64,000 nt of DNA from Candidatus Latescibacterota bacterium (GCA_030658975.1 JAUSBL010000029.1:1-64000), one strand, 5' to 3'; shown: positions 33,448-43,889, numbered from the stretch's first letter. Notes: a model not told the origin generated them from the letters alone. A program made the numbers and translations.

Positions 33448-33939
33448 TCAGTGGGCGTGCTCGTGGGCGCCGCCATTCGCGGCGGCATACTTCGCGTACT
33501 CCTCGATGGTGCGCTCGGCGTGCGTGCGGATCATCGCGACGACCTTGGGATCCTGGCTGGTCATCACCGTGACCCAGCCGGCCTTGGTCTGGACCTGGTC
33601 CATCTTCGCGCCGGCCATCATGAGCTGGCCGTAGGAGTTGCACATGCCGCACATGGGGATCTGCTCCCCGGACATCATCTTGGCGCCGCAGGCCTCGAAG
33701 GTGGCCATGAGCTTCTTGAACCGCTCATCGTAGCTCGCGGGATAGGTCGTGACCTCCATCGAGCCGTTGGACAGCAGGTAGGTATCCCAGGTCATGTGCT
33801 CGAACAGGTCCTTGTCGGTCAGGAGGTTCTTGCACATGCCGCAGTTCTCGAGATCCAGCCAGGCCTTCTCTCCGGCCAGGGCGGCGCCGGCGCCCAGCAG
33901 AGCGAAGGCCAGCACCAGCATCGTGACGATCTTCTTCAT
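33448..33939 (-). CDS. Exported CGMC-repeat, His-tailed protein (putative metal-binding)
   Basis: A 163-residue protein with a clean signal peptide (MKKIVTMLVLAFALLGAG, cleavage near ALAGEK); GGGAGAGAAC precedes the ATG at 33939. Two CGMC motifs occur (LENCGMCKNLL and IPMCGMCNSYG), spaced about 70 residues, plus a methionine-rich stretch (QLMMAGAKMDQ) and a C-terminal HEHAH. Cys-x-x-Cys, Met and His clusters suggest binding of copper, iron or another soft metal, but no family is recognised with certainty. The C-terminal half (WVTVMTSQDPKVVAMIRTHA) resembles small uncharacterised proteins of Gram-negative bacteria. It is likely co-transcribed with the HsmA-like membrane protein. Confidence 0.8.
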   Translation of the reverse strand: MKKIVTMLVLAFALLGAGAALAGEKAWLDLENCGMCKNLLTDKDLFEHMTWDTYLLSNGSMEVTTYPASYDERFKKLMATFEACGAKMMSGEQIPMCGMCNSYGQLMMAGAKMDQVQTKAGWVTVMTSQDPKVVAMIRTHAERTIEEYAKYAAANGGAHEHAH

Positions 33940-34106
33940 GTTCTCTCTCCCTTGATTTGAAGTGCCGCAGACCCCGCCATGATACCGCCCCCTGTCGATT
34001 ATGGAAATCAAGATCGCCTGCAATTTACCCTGTGCGAAATGGAGGGGGCGAGTCCCTGTACCCGTCTAACATGTTGCCACGCAAATAACTTGTCTCCGTG
34101 ACAGCG

Positions 34107-36155
34107 TCATGGTTCGACCGGCACCGGAATCTCCGCCCCTTCCGCGGTAGAATCGTTCAGCAAGTAGTGGTCGAACCACCCGATCTCACGAGTCTGGTAG
34201 TCCAGCATGTGGCTCGGCTTGTTGATGCCGTGCCCCTCGCCCGGGTAGAGCACCAGCCGGCTGGGCACGCCGTTGAGCTGCAGGTACGTGAACAGCTCGA
34301 CGGACTGGCGCGGGTCGACGGGCTCGTCTTCCATCCCGTGCATCACGAGCGTCGGGGTGACGATGGCGCCGGCGCGCGCGGCGGGGCTGTGCTCCCACAT
34401 CCGCTGCAGGTCGCGGTCCCAGGGCCGGTCGTAGCCGTCGATGAACAGCTGCGGGTTGTTCTGCCCCATCGCCGAGACGTAGTTGAAGATGCCGGCGATC
34501 GAGACGGCTGCCTGGAAGCGGTCGGTGCGCGAGATCACGTTGTTGGTCGTCAGGCCGCCGTAGGAGTAGCCCGTGAAGCCCATGCGCGCGGGGTCGGCGA
34601 TGCCGCGCGCGACCAGCTCGTCGCAGGCCGCCATCAGGTCCAGGTGGTCGTCGGTGCCGAAGTTGCGGTAGACGCCGCGTTGGAAGGCTTCGCCGTAGGC
34701 GGTGCTGCCGCGCGGGTTGGCGATGAACACCGCGTAGCCGCGCCGGCTCAGCGCCTGCCAGGGGTAGCGCGTGGTCCAGGCGTTGCCGTAGCGCGCGAAC
34801 GGGCCGCCGTGCATCTCCATCACGAAGGGGAACGGGCCGTCGGCGACGGTCTTGCCCGGCGGCAGGAACAGGAAACCCTCCACCACGGCGCCGTCGTGGC
34901 CTGGCAGGTCCAGGCGCAGCGGCGCGGCCAGGCCGTGCGCGGCGACCGCATCATCGACGCTCGCGAGCAGGCGCGCGGACGCCGGCTTGGCGGCCGCGCC
35001 GGCGCGCACCGAGCCGGGCCGGTGCTGCTCGCTCTCGACGAAGGCGACGACGTCGGCGGCCAGGTCCATCTCGGTGACGTTGGCGGCGAACGAGGTCAGC
35101 TTCTGCAGGCCGCCCTGCCGCGCGTCGGCGCGCCACAGGTTGATGTCGCGGCCCTCCCCCACCCGCAGGGTGATCCAGCGGCCGTCGCGGGACCAGAACG
35201 GCGGATCCTCGGGCGTGGAGCCGGAGCCCGACAGGCAGGACTGCGCCGACGGCGCGAGGTCGCGCTCGGCGCCCGTGGCCAGGTCGCGCACGAACAGGCT
35301 CTTGAGGTTGAGGTAGGAGCGCAGCGCGTCGGTGCGGTCCATGAAGTAGGCCAGGCGCTTGCCGTCGGGCGAGAACGCGGCCAGCGAGGCGTGGCGGTCG
35401 GGGTCGCTGACCAGCGTGATCTCGCCGCCGTCAGCCGGGATCAGGCCCACGCGCTGCTCCTCGTCGACCAGGGTCGAGAAGCGCTCGTTGTAGGTCAGCG
35501 CCAGCGTCGCGCCGTCGGGCGACCAGGCGACGTGCGACGGGTGCAGCGGCGAGCGCGTGAGCTGCACGGGCTCGGCCGGAGCGGGCTCGTCGCGCTCCAC
35601 GGCCACGACCCACAGCTGCTCGTATTCCTCGGGATGCTCGAGGCGGTCCATGACCGTCCAGTCGGCGCGGTCGTCGTCCGCGGCCGCGGTGTCCGCCTCG
35701 GCTTCGGCCGGCGCCGCCAGCAAGGCCAGGCGCGTTCCGTCGGGCGACCACCAGTAGGCGCTCAGGCCGTCGGGCAGGTCGGTGACCGCGCGCGGCTCGG
35801 TGCCGTCGAGCGGGTTGACCCAGACCTGGGTCTGCTCGCCGCGCTTGGCCAGGTAGCTCAGGGCGCCGTCGGGACGCCAGCCGACCCCGCCCACGACGTG
35901 CTCGTCGTAGGTCACGCGGCGGGGCTCCCCGCCCCGGACCTCGGCCACCCAGATCTCGCGGCGGTTCTTGTCCGCTTCCAGGTCCCGCCAGCGCTTCAGG
36001 AACGCCACGCGCGTCCCGTCGGGCGAGACGGCGGGCGCGGTCAGCGTCGGCACCTCCAGGAAGGCCTCGATCGTGAACGTGTCGGCGGCGATCGCCGGCG
36101 GGACCACGGCGCCGCACAGCAGGGCCGCGCAGCAACAGACGAGCAGGGACTTCAT
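34107..36155 (-). CDS. Prolyl oligopeptidase family (S9) serine peptidase
   Basis: A 682-residue exported peptidase; the N-terminus has a signal peptide ending PPAIAADT. Residues about 25-430 form a beta-propeller with repeated SPDGTR/SPDGKR blades. The C-terminal alpha/beta-hydrolase carries the nucleophile in GYSYGG (Ser near 530), the aspartate in MHGMEDEPVD (near 610) and the histidine in GEGHGI (near 642). This matches dipeptidyl/acylaminoacyl peptidases, which release short peptides. The sequence PGEGHGINKP and RGSTAYGE fit S9C. It starts 22 bp after the glnS stop, so read-through from glnS is possible. Confidence 0.93.
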   Translation of the reverse strand: MKSLLVCCCAALLCGAVVPPAIAADTFTIEAFLEVPTLTAPAVSPDGTRVAFLKRWRDLEADKNRREIWVAEVRGGEPRRVTYDEHVVGGVGWRPDGALSYLAKRGEQTQVWVNPLDGTEPRAVTDLPDGLSAYWWSPDGTRLALLAAPAEAEADTAAADDDRADWTVMDRLEHPEEYEQLWVVAVERDEPAPAEPVQLTRSPLHPSHVAWSPDGATLALTYNERFSTLVDEEQRVGLIPADGGEITLVSDPDRHASLAAFSPDGKRLAYFMDRTDALRSYLNLKSLFVRDLATGAERDLAPSAQSCLSGSGSTPEDPPFWSRDGRWITLRVGEGRDINLWRADARQGGLQKLTSFAANVTEMDLAADVVAFVESEQHRPGSVRAGAAAKPASARLLASVDDAVAAHGLAAPLRLDLPGHDGAVVEGFLFLPPGKTVADGPFPFVMEMHGGPFARYGNAWTTRYPWQALSRRGYAVFIANPRGSTAYGEAFQRGVYRNFGTDDHLDLMAACDELVARGIADPARMGFTGYSYGGLTTNNVISRTDRFQAAVSIAGIFNYVSAMGQNNPQLFIDGYDRPWDRDLQRMWEHSPAARAGAIVTPTLVMHGMEDEPVDPRQSVELFTYLQLNGVPSRLVLYPGEGHGINKPSHMLDYQTREIGWFDHYLLNDSTAEGAEIPVPVEP

Positions 36156-36177
36156 CGAGCCTCCCGGCGGGTGACGG

Positions 36178-37854
<1,677 letters not shown>

Positions 37855-37967
37855 GGGACCTCGCTCCGGTGGGCGCGGGAAGCTGCCGCGGCCGGACGGC
37901 CGCGGTCGGCACCAACACTAGGCGCGGAACGCGGGACTGTCCAGCCGCAGTGGCGGACACGGGGCCT

Positions 37968-38549
37968 TCAGCGCGGGGTCGAGAAACCCCGCGGAGCGGA
38001 TGGCCAGTACCAGTGAAGAGTCAACCGCTGCGGGTCCAGGCCCGGCGGCATCCCCTGCGGGAAGCGGGCGTGCGTCCGGCAGGCGTCCCAGGGGCCGTCG
38101 CGGATCTCGAGCACGCCGACCCGGGACTGCGTGTGGGACTCGACGATGCCGACGAGCCAGTTCAGAGGCATGGTGATCACCGAATACCAGCCGTTGGAGA
38201 GGCTCAGGATGCTCAGGCCGAGGGAGGCCAGGGCCCGTTCGCCGGCCCGGTTGTGCAGGCCGACGAGCGTCACCCGGTCGCGCGGCGCGCGCACGACCGT
38301 CAGGGGGCCCGTTCCGGTCAGCACGTGCAGCGTGTCGGCGCCGGCGGCCAGCAGTTCCCCCTCGACGACGAGCTGCGAGCCGAAAGTGGCGTCGGCGCTG
38401 CTGCGGACGACCTTCACCCAGCCGCCCCGCGCCGTATGCACGACTTCCGGCGCGGTCGACAGGTACCCGCGCGGTCCCGGCGCCCCCGCGCACCCGCCCA
38501 GGACGAGCGCCGCGGCCGCCGCGGCGATGCTAGCGCGCCGCGCGGACAT
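37968..38549 (-). CDS. Lipoprotein of unknown function
   Basis: A 193-residue protein with a lipoprotein signal (MSARRASIAAAAAALVLGGC, Cys20 as acceptor). The rest shows beta strands (VVEGELLAAGADTLHVLTG) and a hydrophobic stretch LSILSLSNGWYSVITMPLNW near 110-130 that could insert in a membrane. No known domain is recognised. It overlaps the upstream lipoprotein gene by 20 bp on the same strand, so the two are probably co-expressed and might form a complex at the outer membrane. Confidence 0.75.
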   Translation of the reverse strand: MSARRASIAAAAAALVLGGCAGAPGPRGYLSTAPEVVHTARGGWVKVVRSSADATFGSQLVVEGELLAAGADTLHVLTGTGPLTVVRAPRDRVTLVGLHNRAGERALASLGLSILSLSNGWYSVITMPLNWLVGIVESHTQSRVGVLEIRDGPWDACRTHARFPQGMPPGLDPQRLTLHWYWPSAPRGFSTPR

Positions 38550-40086
38550 ACCGGCTCCCCCAGAAGATCTCCTCCATGCCGGACTCGACGGACTTGTAGG
38601 CCGGCGCCAGCCTGCGCAGGGAGCCGGCGGGATCGCCGAGCAGCCGGCTCGCCGCCGCGAGATCCGGCGAACCCAGCCATTCCTGGCGCATCCACTCCAG
38701 GTACCAGCCGCGCGCCTCGAGGAACAGCTCCCAGTCGCCGTCGCCCGGCGGCAGTTCGTAGACGAGGCTGACCGCGTCGCCGGGCAGCGCCGCCAGCACG
38801 TGGTCGGGGTCCCGCAGGGTGTCGAGCGTCTCGGGATCGTCGAACCCGTCGCGCAGGGCGGCCGACGGCGGCAGGCGAACCGCCTCGCGCGCCTCGCCGA
38901 GCGTCGCCAGGGCGACCCAGTCCAGGCGCCAGTGCCCCTTGGTGAGCCGCAGCCGCACGCGCGAGGCGTCGCACCCCGCGGGCAGCGGCAGCAGGTGGAC
39001 GTTGAGCGCCAGCGGACCGGTCTCCCCGACCTCGCCCACGGTGCGCCAGCCGCCGGCGCCGTCGGGGAGCTGGACTTCGATGAAGCCCAGCGCTTCGCTG
39101 GGTTGCAGCAGGCTCTGCGCGCCCCCCATCCCGCCGCGCTCCAGCAGCGCCAGGCAGGAACCCGCCTCGGCGCCGAGCAGGGACAGGGCGTGGTAGAACA
39201 GGTAGGTGCTCATCAGGCTCTGGCGCGAGCGGACGACCAGGCCCAGGTCTCCCGTCGCGGGCGCGTCGAACCGCAGGTCGATCACCTCGCGGGTCGCGAG
39301 GTCGAAGCTGTCGGCGAGGCTGGTACGTTCCTTCGCGTCGGGCGCGCGCAGCAGCTCGGCGATGTCGCCCTCGGCGGCGATGCCGGCCGCCGGCGGGTTC
39401 AGGCCGCTGACGGCGCGGAACGCGCCGGCGCCGTCGGCCAGCACGCGCTCGCCGGGTCCGCGCGGCACCGCCAGCAGGTCGGCGTGCCGGATCGCGTGGG
39501 TCTCGAGGGCCTCGTTCTTCATCTGCAGGACCACGACGCCGTCCACCGGACGCACGCGCCACAGGGCGTCGAGGTCCGTGGCTTCCAGCGTGGGGGTCAC
39601 GCTGGAGGAGAAGCCCTCCGCGACCAGGTGCTCGTCGCCGTCGCCGCCGGCGTAGAAGGTGGGGCAGGACCCGAAGCAGGCTTTGGGATTCAGGGCGCAG
39701 AGGAAGCCGACGACGCCGATGACGACGGTCATCACCGCCAGCCCGGGCGCGGAGCGGCCGGGTGTCAGCCGATCCGTCTCGAACAGCACGAAGGAATCCA
39801 GCGGCACGACGAAGGGCCCGACGGCCAGCGTATCGCGGTCGGCGCCCAGCAGCACGCCGTCCCCCTCGACGGTCCGCTGCAGGACCTGCCACGAGTCGAA
39901 GATGGCGACGCGCCCGTCGCGGTAGTGGGCTTTCAGCCAGGTGTCTTCGTCGTCGGCCCGGACCGCGGCGGCTTCGGTGGTCGAGGTCCGCTCCAGGCCC
40001 GGGATCCGCGGCGCGCATCCCTCGGCGACGAGCAGGACGGCCAGCAACAGCGAAAGTCCTGGAATCGGCTTTTTGCGCAAGGTCAT
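38530..40086 (-). CDS. Large lipoprotein of unknown function with NPKACFGSCPTFY motif
   Basis: A 518-residue lipoprotein (signal LSLLLAVLLVAEGC, Cys24). A second hydrophobic segment LAVMTVVIGVVGFLCAL precedes the motif NPKACFGSCPTFYAGGD near 120-135; CFGSCPTFY-containing lipoproteins occur in FCB bacteria but have no assigned function. The remainder is beta-rich, with GDLGLVVRSRQSLMSTYLF and WYLEWMRQEW near the C-terminus. It is followed by a smaller overlapping lipoprotein gene. Paired cysteines C-x3-C could form a disulfide after export. Confidence 0.75.
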   Translation of the reverse strand: MTLRKKPIPGLSLLLAVLLVAEGCAPRIPGLERTSTTEAAAVRADDEDTWLKAHYRDGRVAIFDSWQVLQRTVEGDGVLLGADRDTLAVGPFVVPLDSFVLFETDRLTPGRSAPGLAVMTVVIGVVGFLCALNPKACFGSCPTFYAGGDGDEHLVAEGFSSSVTPTLEATDLDALWRVRPVDGVVVLQMKNEALETHAIRHADLLAVPRGPGERVLADGAGAFRAVSGLNPPAAGIAAEGDIAELLRAPDAKERTSLADSFDLATREVIDLRFDAPATGDLGLVVRSRQSLMSTYLFYHALSLLGAEAGSCLALLERGGMGGAQSLLQPSEALGFIEVQLPDGAGGWRTVGEVGETGPLALNVHLLPLPAGCDASRVRLRLTKGHWRLDWVALATLGEAREAVRLPPSAALRDGFDDPETLDTLRDPDHVLAALPGDAVSLVYELPPGDGDWELFLEARGWYLEWMRQEWLGSPDLAAASRLLGDPAGSLRRLAPAYKSVESGMEEIFWGSRYVRAAR

Positions 40087-40151
40087 GCTCCTCCCTGGGC
40101 GGGGAGCCTACATCCTCCCTGATCCTGGCGCACGGATAAAAGCCGGGGTGC

Positions 40152-40613
40152 TCAGACGTCGGACAGGAACTTCTCCGCCAGCGCCACGCTGTCCGCCGGA
40201 CTCACCTTGATCCGCTCGTCGAGGATGCGCCCGTCCTCGCCCACGATCCAGTGCGAGCGGATCACGCCCTCGTACTTCTTGCCGTACATGCTCATCTCAC
40301 CCCAGGCGCCCCACTTCGCCAGCACTGCGTGGTCGGGATCCGAGAGCAGGTCGAACGCCAGGCCCTGCTGTTCCTTCCAGCGGGCCAGCGCCGCCGGCGC
40401 ATCCGGACTGATCCCGAGGATCACGGCCCCCTGCTTGGCGAAGCGCGGCAGCGCCGCCGAGAAGCCGCAGGCCTGGGCGGTGCAGCCCGGCGTGTTGGCC
40501 TTGGGGAAGGCGAACAGGACCACCTTGCTGCCCAGGTGGTCGGACAGCTTGACCTTCTCGCCCTTCTGATTCAGCAGCGTGAACGACGGGGCCTTGGTTC
40601 CGATCTTCGGCAT
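40152..40613 (-). CDS. bcp: Thiol peroxidase, Bcp-type peroxiredoxin
   Basis: A 153-residue peroxiredoxin reducing hydrogen peroxide and organic hydroperoxides with thioredoxin-like partners. The peroxidatic cysteine is Cys44 in PKANTPGC and the candidate resolving cysteine is Cys49 in TAQACGF, the 1-Cys/2-Cys Bcp spacing. The active-site Thr41, Pro42 and an Arg (VIRSHWIV) are present. Normal length. It lies upstream of the lipoprotein pair on the same strand, 65 bp away. Confidence 0.95.
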   Translation of the reverse strand: MPKIGTKAPSFTLLNQKGEKVKLSDHLGSKVVLFAFPKANTPGCTAQACGFSAALPRFAKQGAVILGISPDAPAALARWKEQQGLAFDLLSDPDHAVLAKWGAWGEMSMYGKKYEGVIRSHWIVGEDGRILDERIKVSPADSVALAEKFLSDV

Positions 40614-40680
40614 GGGACGTCCTCCCGGACGAGGTTGGTTCGCGAGCGGCGGTCAAGTTAAACGACCTGCCGTCAACGCG

Positions 40681-40712
40681 CGACCCCGGCTTCCGCGTGG
40701 AAACCGGGGTCG
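40681..40712 (-). terminator. Hairpin downstream of the Cys-rich protein gene
   Basis: CGACCCCGG (40681-40689) pairs perfectly with CCGGGGTCG (40704-40712), extended after one mismatch by TTCC/GGAA. It lies 26 bp beyond the stop of the gene at 40738. No T-run follows, so termination is inferred from position and stem strength only. Confidence 0.5.
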
Positions 40713-40737
40713 GCGCAGACGACGGAACTCGACGCGT

Positions 40738-41226
40738 CTAGCTGGAGGCCTTCGCGGCCGCGACCTTGGCGTCGGCGGCCTTCTGGTCGAAGGCGGCCTT
40801 CAGGCCGGCGGCGTCCTTGCCACAGCAACCCTTGCCATCGGCGACGGCCGTGGCGCAGCAGGGGTGCATGGACGCCAGCGCGGCGTCGCAGGCGGCCTTG
40901 TCGGCGGCGCAGGCGGCCTTCATCTCGGGGGTGCAGGCCTTGCCGTCGGCGGAAGCGTGGGCCGCACCGGCGGCCTTGTCGCCGGTACACGCGGTCTGGG
41001 CACCGCTGCAGGCCGACTTCACGCCGTCGGCGGAAGCGTGCGTCGCGGTGGCGGCCTTCTCGCCGGAGCTGCAGGTCTTGCCGGCTTCGGCGGTCTTGGT
41101 CGCGCACCCGGACTTCTCACCGGCGGCGGCCTTCTGGGCACAACCCGGCCCACCGGCCTGCGCGCTGAACGCCACCATGGCGACGACGGCAAGGGCGATG
41201 ACCAGGAGCGTGGTCATTTTCTTCAT
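40738..41226 (-). CDS. Exported Ala/Cys-rich protein with 12 cysteines
   Basis: A 162-residue protein. The signal peptide is MKKMTTLLVIALAVVAMVAF with cleavage near SAQAGG. The mature part is alanine- and lysine-rich with 12 cysteines: eight spaced singly about 8-16 residues apart, then PCCA and GCCG pairs near 123-136. Repeated segments THASADGVKSACSG and AHASADGKACTP indicate internal duplication. No family is recognised. Cysteine and histidine content suggest metal storage or redox buffering in the periplasm, but that is an inference. A peroxiredoxin gene lies downstream. A ribosome-binding AAAGGAC precedes the ATG. Confidence 0.75.
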   Translation of the reverse strand: MKKMTTLLVIALAVVAMVAFSAQAGGPGCAQKAAAGEKSGCATKTAEAGKTCSSGEKAATATHASADGVKSACSGAQTACTGDKAAGAAHASADGKACTPEMKAACAADKAACDAALASMHPCCATAVADGKGCCGKDAAGLKAAFDQKAADAKVAAAKASS

Positions 41227-41388
41227 GTCGGGGTCCTTTCCTCAGTGTCACTTCGGGTCATCCCTCGCGCCGCCCAGAACCGAAACGGGCCCCCGGCCAC
41301 GAGGAAGGAATACATAGTTTACCTATATGCGATCCGGAGAGCAACAGTTCCCGCATGATCCGACATTTTTCCTGATGATCATTGATTA

Positions 41389-42138
41389 TCAGCTAAGAAC
41401 AAGATCAACCGGGCAATGGTCGGAGCCGTGGATGTCGTTGAGGATGGAAGCGGAGGTGAGCCGCGGGCGCAGGGATGCGGAGACCAGGGCGTAATCGATG
41501 CGCCAGCCGATATTGCGGGCGCGGGCGTCCACGCGCCAGGTCCACCAGGTGTAGTGTCCCCCGCCGGGTTCGAACTCGCGGAACGTGTCCACGAAGCCGG
41601 CGCGGATCAGGGCGTCGAAACCCGCGCGCTCCTGGGGCGTGAAGCCCGCGTTGTTCACGTTCTGCCGCGGGTTGGCCAGGTCGATCTCGCGGTGGGCGAC
41701 GTTGAAGTCGCCGCAGGCGATGACGGGTTTCTCGCGTTCGAGCCGCTGCAGGTAGGCCAGGAAGGCCGCGTCCCAGCGCATGCGGTCCTGCAGCCGCAGC
41801 AGGCCGCGCTGCGCGTTGGGAGTGTAGACCGAGACGACGAAGAAATCGGGGAACTCCAGCGCGAGCGTGCGGCCCTCGTCGTCGAGACCCGACAGCACGC
41901 CGCCCAGTCGCACGTCCAGGGGTTCGGCCCGCGTCATCACGGCCACGCCGGAGTAGCCGGGCTTCTGCGCCGGGTTCCAGAACTCCAGGTAGCCCTCCAT
42001 CCCCACGGCCGCCTGATGCGGCAGGGCCCGCGTCTCCTGCAGGCAGAGCACGTCGGGCGCTGCGCGGGCGATCGAATCGCGCAGGCCCTTGCCCAGGGCC
42101 GCGCGCACGCCGTTGACGTTCCAGGAGACGATGCGCAT
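41389..42138 (-). CDS. xthA: Exodeoxyribonuclease III (AP endonuclease)
   Basis: A 249-residue nuclease of the ExoIII/APE1 family that cleaves abasic sites and removes 3' blocks in base-excision repair. Signature motifs are intact: MRIVSWNVNGVRA, VLCLQETR (Glu metal ligand), SVYTPNAQRG, IACGDFNVAHREIDL (Asp/Asn), NIGWRIDYALVS and GSDHCPV (Asp/His). Length is typical. Apparently monocistronic; the adjacent plus-strand gene diverges. Confidence 0.96.
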   Translation of the reverse strand: MRIVSWNVNGVRAALGKGLRDSIARAAPDVLCLQETRALPHQAAVGMEGYLEFWNPAQKPGYSGVAVMTRAEPLDVRLGGVLSGLDDEGRTLALEFPDFFVVSVYTPNAQRGLLRLQDRMRWDAAFLAYLQRLEREKPVIACGDFNVAHREIDLANPRQNVNNAGFTPQERAGFDALIRAGFVDTFREFEPGGGHYTWWTWRVDARARNIGWRIDYALVSASLRPRLTSASILNDIHGSDHCPVDLVLS

Positions 42139-42291
42139 GGGCCTCCCCGCTTGGTGCCGGGCACGGATCTTCCAGTGACGTGAAAGGGAATGGTCCCGGG
42201 GACCTTTCCCGTGGGGGATCGAGAGGGAGCGAACGGCGCCGGGGGTTCTTCCCGGATCCCACCGTTCCTTCGCAAACCGAGCGAGGGCGCT

Positions 42292-42909
42292 ATGAACAAT
42301 TGCAGAACGCTACGACAACTGCAGTTCGCGGCCGTGGCGATCCTGATCCTGCTGCCGGCAGGTTCGGCTCTCGCCAGCGACCTGACCGGCGTGATCACCG
42401 CAGAGTACGTGGGCCAACGCGAGGTCGGCGAGTGGTGCTACACCCTGGCCGTCACCTGGCAGAACGATCCCGCGCGCGGCCTGAGCCACGTCAACCTGTC
42501 CCTGGGCGAAGGCACGGACTGCACCGAGGCCGAGATCAACTCCGGAGTCCTGTGGGACGACCTCGCGGGAGTGGTGACCAACGCCTCGTTCACGGGCGAG
42601 ATCCCCTGCATGGCCTGGTACGAGCCCAACGGGGATCCCTCGCTGAACCTCACCGTACCCCTGCTGAAGTTCGAGCCCCATCCCGGCGCGGTCCGGGGGC
42701 CGGGTCCCGTCGGCTGGGGCCGGCTCGTCTTCTACTCCGACAAGCCGCCCGCGCAGATCGCCACGCCGAACAGTTTCCTGAGCCAGAAGTTCGGCACGTA
42801 CAGCAGTTTCGGCCAGGTGACGGGCGTGTTCCCGGCCCTGCCGTGCGATCCCGTCGCGTCGCAGGCGTCGGCCTGGGGCGAAGTGAAGGCGCTCTACGGC
42901 GCCCGCTGA
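42292..42909 (+). CDS. Secreted protein with WGEVKALYGAR C-terminal tail
   Basis: A 205-residue exported protein of unknown function. The ATG at 42292 follows GAGGGCG and opens a signal peptide (LQFAAVAILILLPAG, cleavage near ALASDL). A longer frame begins at 42190, but its added residues look like leader. The mature protein is beta-rich with four or five cysteines and no recognised domain. It ends LPCDPVASQASAWGEVKALYGAR, matching the Cys-spacer-W-x-x-[VL]-K-[SA]-[ML]-Y tail of the proteins at 19006 and 59768. Divergent from exonuclease III and convergent with the methyltransferase. Confidence 0.75.
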   Translation: MNNCRTLRQLQFAAVAILILLPAGSALASDLTGVITAEYVGQREVGEWCYTLAVTWQNDPARGLSHVNLSLGEGTDCTEAEINSGVLWDDLAGVVTNASFTGEIPCMAWYEPNGDPSLNLTVPLLKFEPHPGAVRGPGPVGWGRLVFYSDKPPAQIATPNSFLSQKFGTYSSFGQVTGVFPALPCDPVASQASAWGEVKALYGAR

Positions 42910-42931
42910 ACCGCGCTAACCGGAGCCTCGA

Positions 42932-43741
42932 TCAGGCGCGCCGGGCGAGCACCTCCAGCTGGTAGAGGAGGTCGCGTCCGGCGCGCGGCATTCCCAGGCG
43001 ATCGAGGCTGGCCAGCCGGCGCAGGCCGCTGCCCGCCAGCAGTTCCTCCCACTGGCGGGGCGTGTAGGTGCGCAGGTCGTAGACGTGGTCACGATGCTCT
43101 TCGCGACCGGAGCGCTGCACCACCAGGTGGCTGATCACCCGCTCGAGGCGCGGACCGGGAGCGCCCGTTTCCGGCGGCAGGTAGTTCACGACCCGGGTCA
43201 CGCGGATCCCGCCGCGCGACGCCGTCCACACGTCCTCGTCCGGCTCCTCGCCTTCCGGATTCGTCAGGCTGATCCCCACGACGTAGACGCCGCCGGGCCG
43301 CAGCAGCTTCGCCATCCCGTCCAGATGAGCCAGCGCCGCTGCGTCGTCCGGCAGGTGGCGGAAGGAGTTGTCGGGCAGGTACGCGACATCGACCGTACCC
43401 GGCGGCAGCAGGCCGCCGCAGTCCGCCATGTCGGCCACCCGGGCTTCGGCGAAGTCGGCCAGGCCGCGCCGCCGCAGCCGGCGGCGGGCGTCGGCCACCA
43501 TCGTCCCGCTCACGTCGAACCCGACGGCCCGGCGCCCCCGGGCCGCCCATCCCCGCAGGCAGCGACCAGTGCCGCAGGCCGGTTCCAGCCACAGGCGCGG
43601 ACCGCCAACAGGCGCGGCCCATTCTTCGACAACCGATTCCAGAACATCGAGTTCGTCCTGCGTGCCGGGGGCGGCCAGGATGTCGTAGACGACCGGATCG
43701 TCGTAGAAACCCCCACCGAAATCGTTTGCTTGCTTCATCAT
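42932..43741 (-). CDS. SAM-dependent methyltransferase (class I)
   Basis: A 269-residue cytosolic methyltransferase. Motif I LWLEPACGTGRCLRGWAARG binds S-adenosylmethionine, followed by AVGFDVSGTMVADARRR and the post-motif VDVAYLPDNSFRHLPDD. The C-terminal region (FRTYTPRQWEELLAGSGL-like) matches the Methyltransf_25/small-molecule group. Substrate unknown. Two tandem ATGs occur at 43741 and 43738; ribosome-binding signals are weak, and the frame is open well upstream, so the start is uncertain. It shares a divergent intergenic region with the secreted protein at 43890. Confidence 0.85.
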   Translation of the reverse strand: MMKQANDFGGGFYDDPVVYDILAAPGTQDELDVLESVVEEWAAPVGGPRLWLEPACGTGRCLRGWAARGRRAVGFDVSGTMVADARRRLRRRGLADFAEARVADMADCGGLLPPGTVDVAYLPDNSFRHLPDDAAALAHLDGMAKLLRPGGVYVVGISLTNPEGEEPDEDVWTASRGGIRVTRVVNYLPPETGAPGPRLERVISHLVVQRSGREEHRDHVYDLRTYTPRQWEELLAGSGLRRLASLDRLGMPRAGRDLLYQLEVLARRA

Positions 43742-43769
43742 GGGATCACGCTGCCAGCGATCTGCCGTC

Positions 43770-43799
43770 TTGTCAAATAGGTGTCGAATTGAATATACT
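43770..43799 (+). promoter_or_regulatory. Promoter of the secreted adhesin-like gene at 43890
   Basis: TTGTCA (43770-43775), 18-bp spacer, TATACT (43794-43799). Predicted start is near 43806, giving an 84-nt leader before the ATG at 43890. Confidence 0.55.
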
Positions 43800-43889
43800 C
43801 CATCATCGTAGGGTGTTTGCGCCAACCTCGAGATGCTCGCCCATCTCTTGAAGCGCCCTTCCGCATCCATATCCCGAGGGGGTCCCCTG

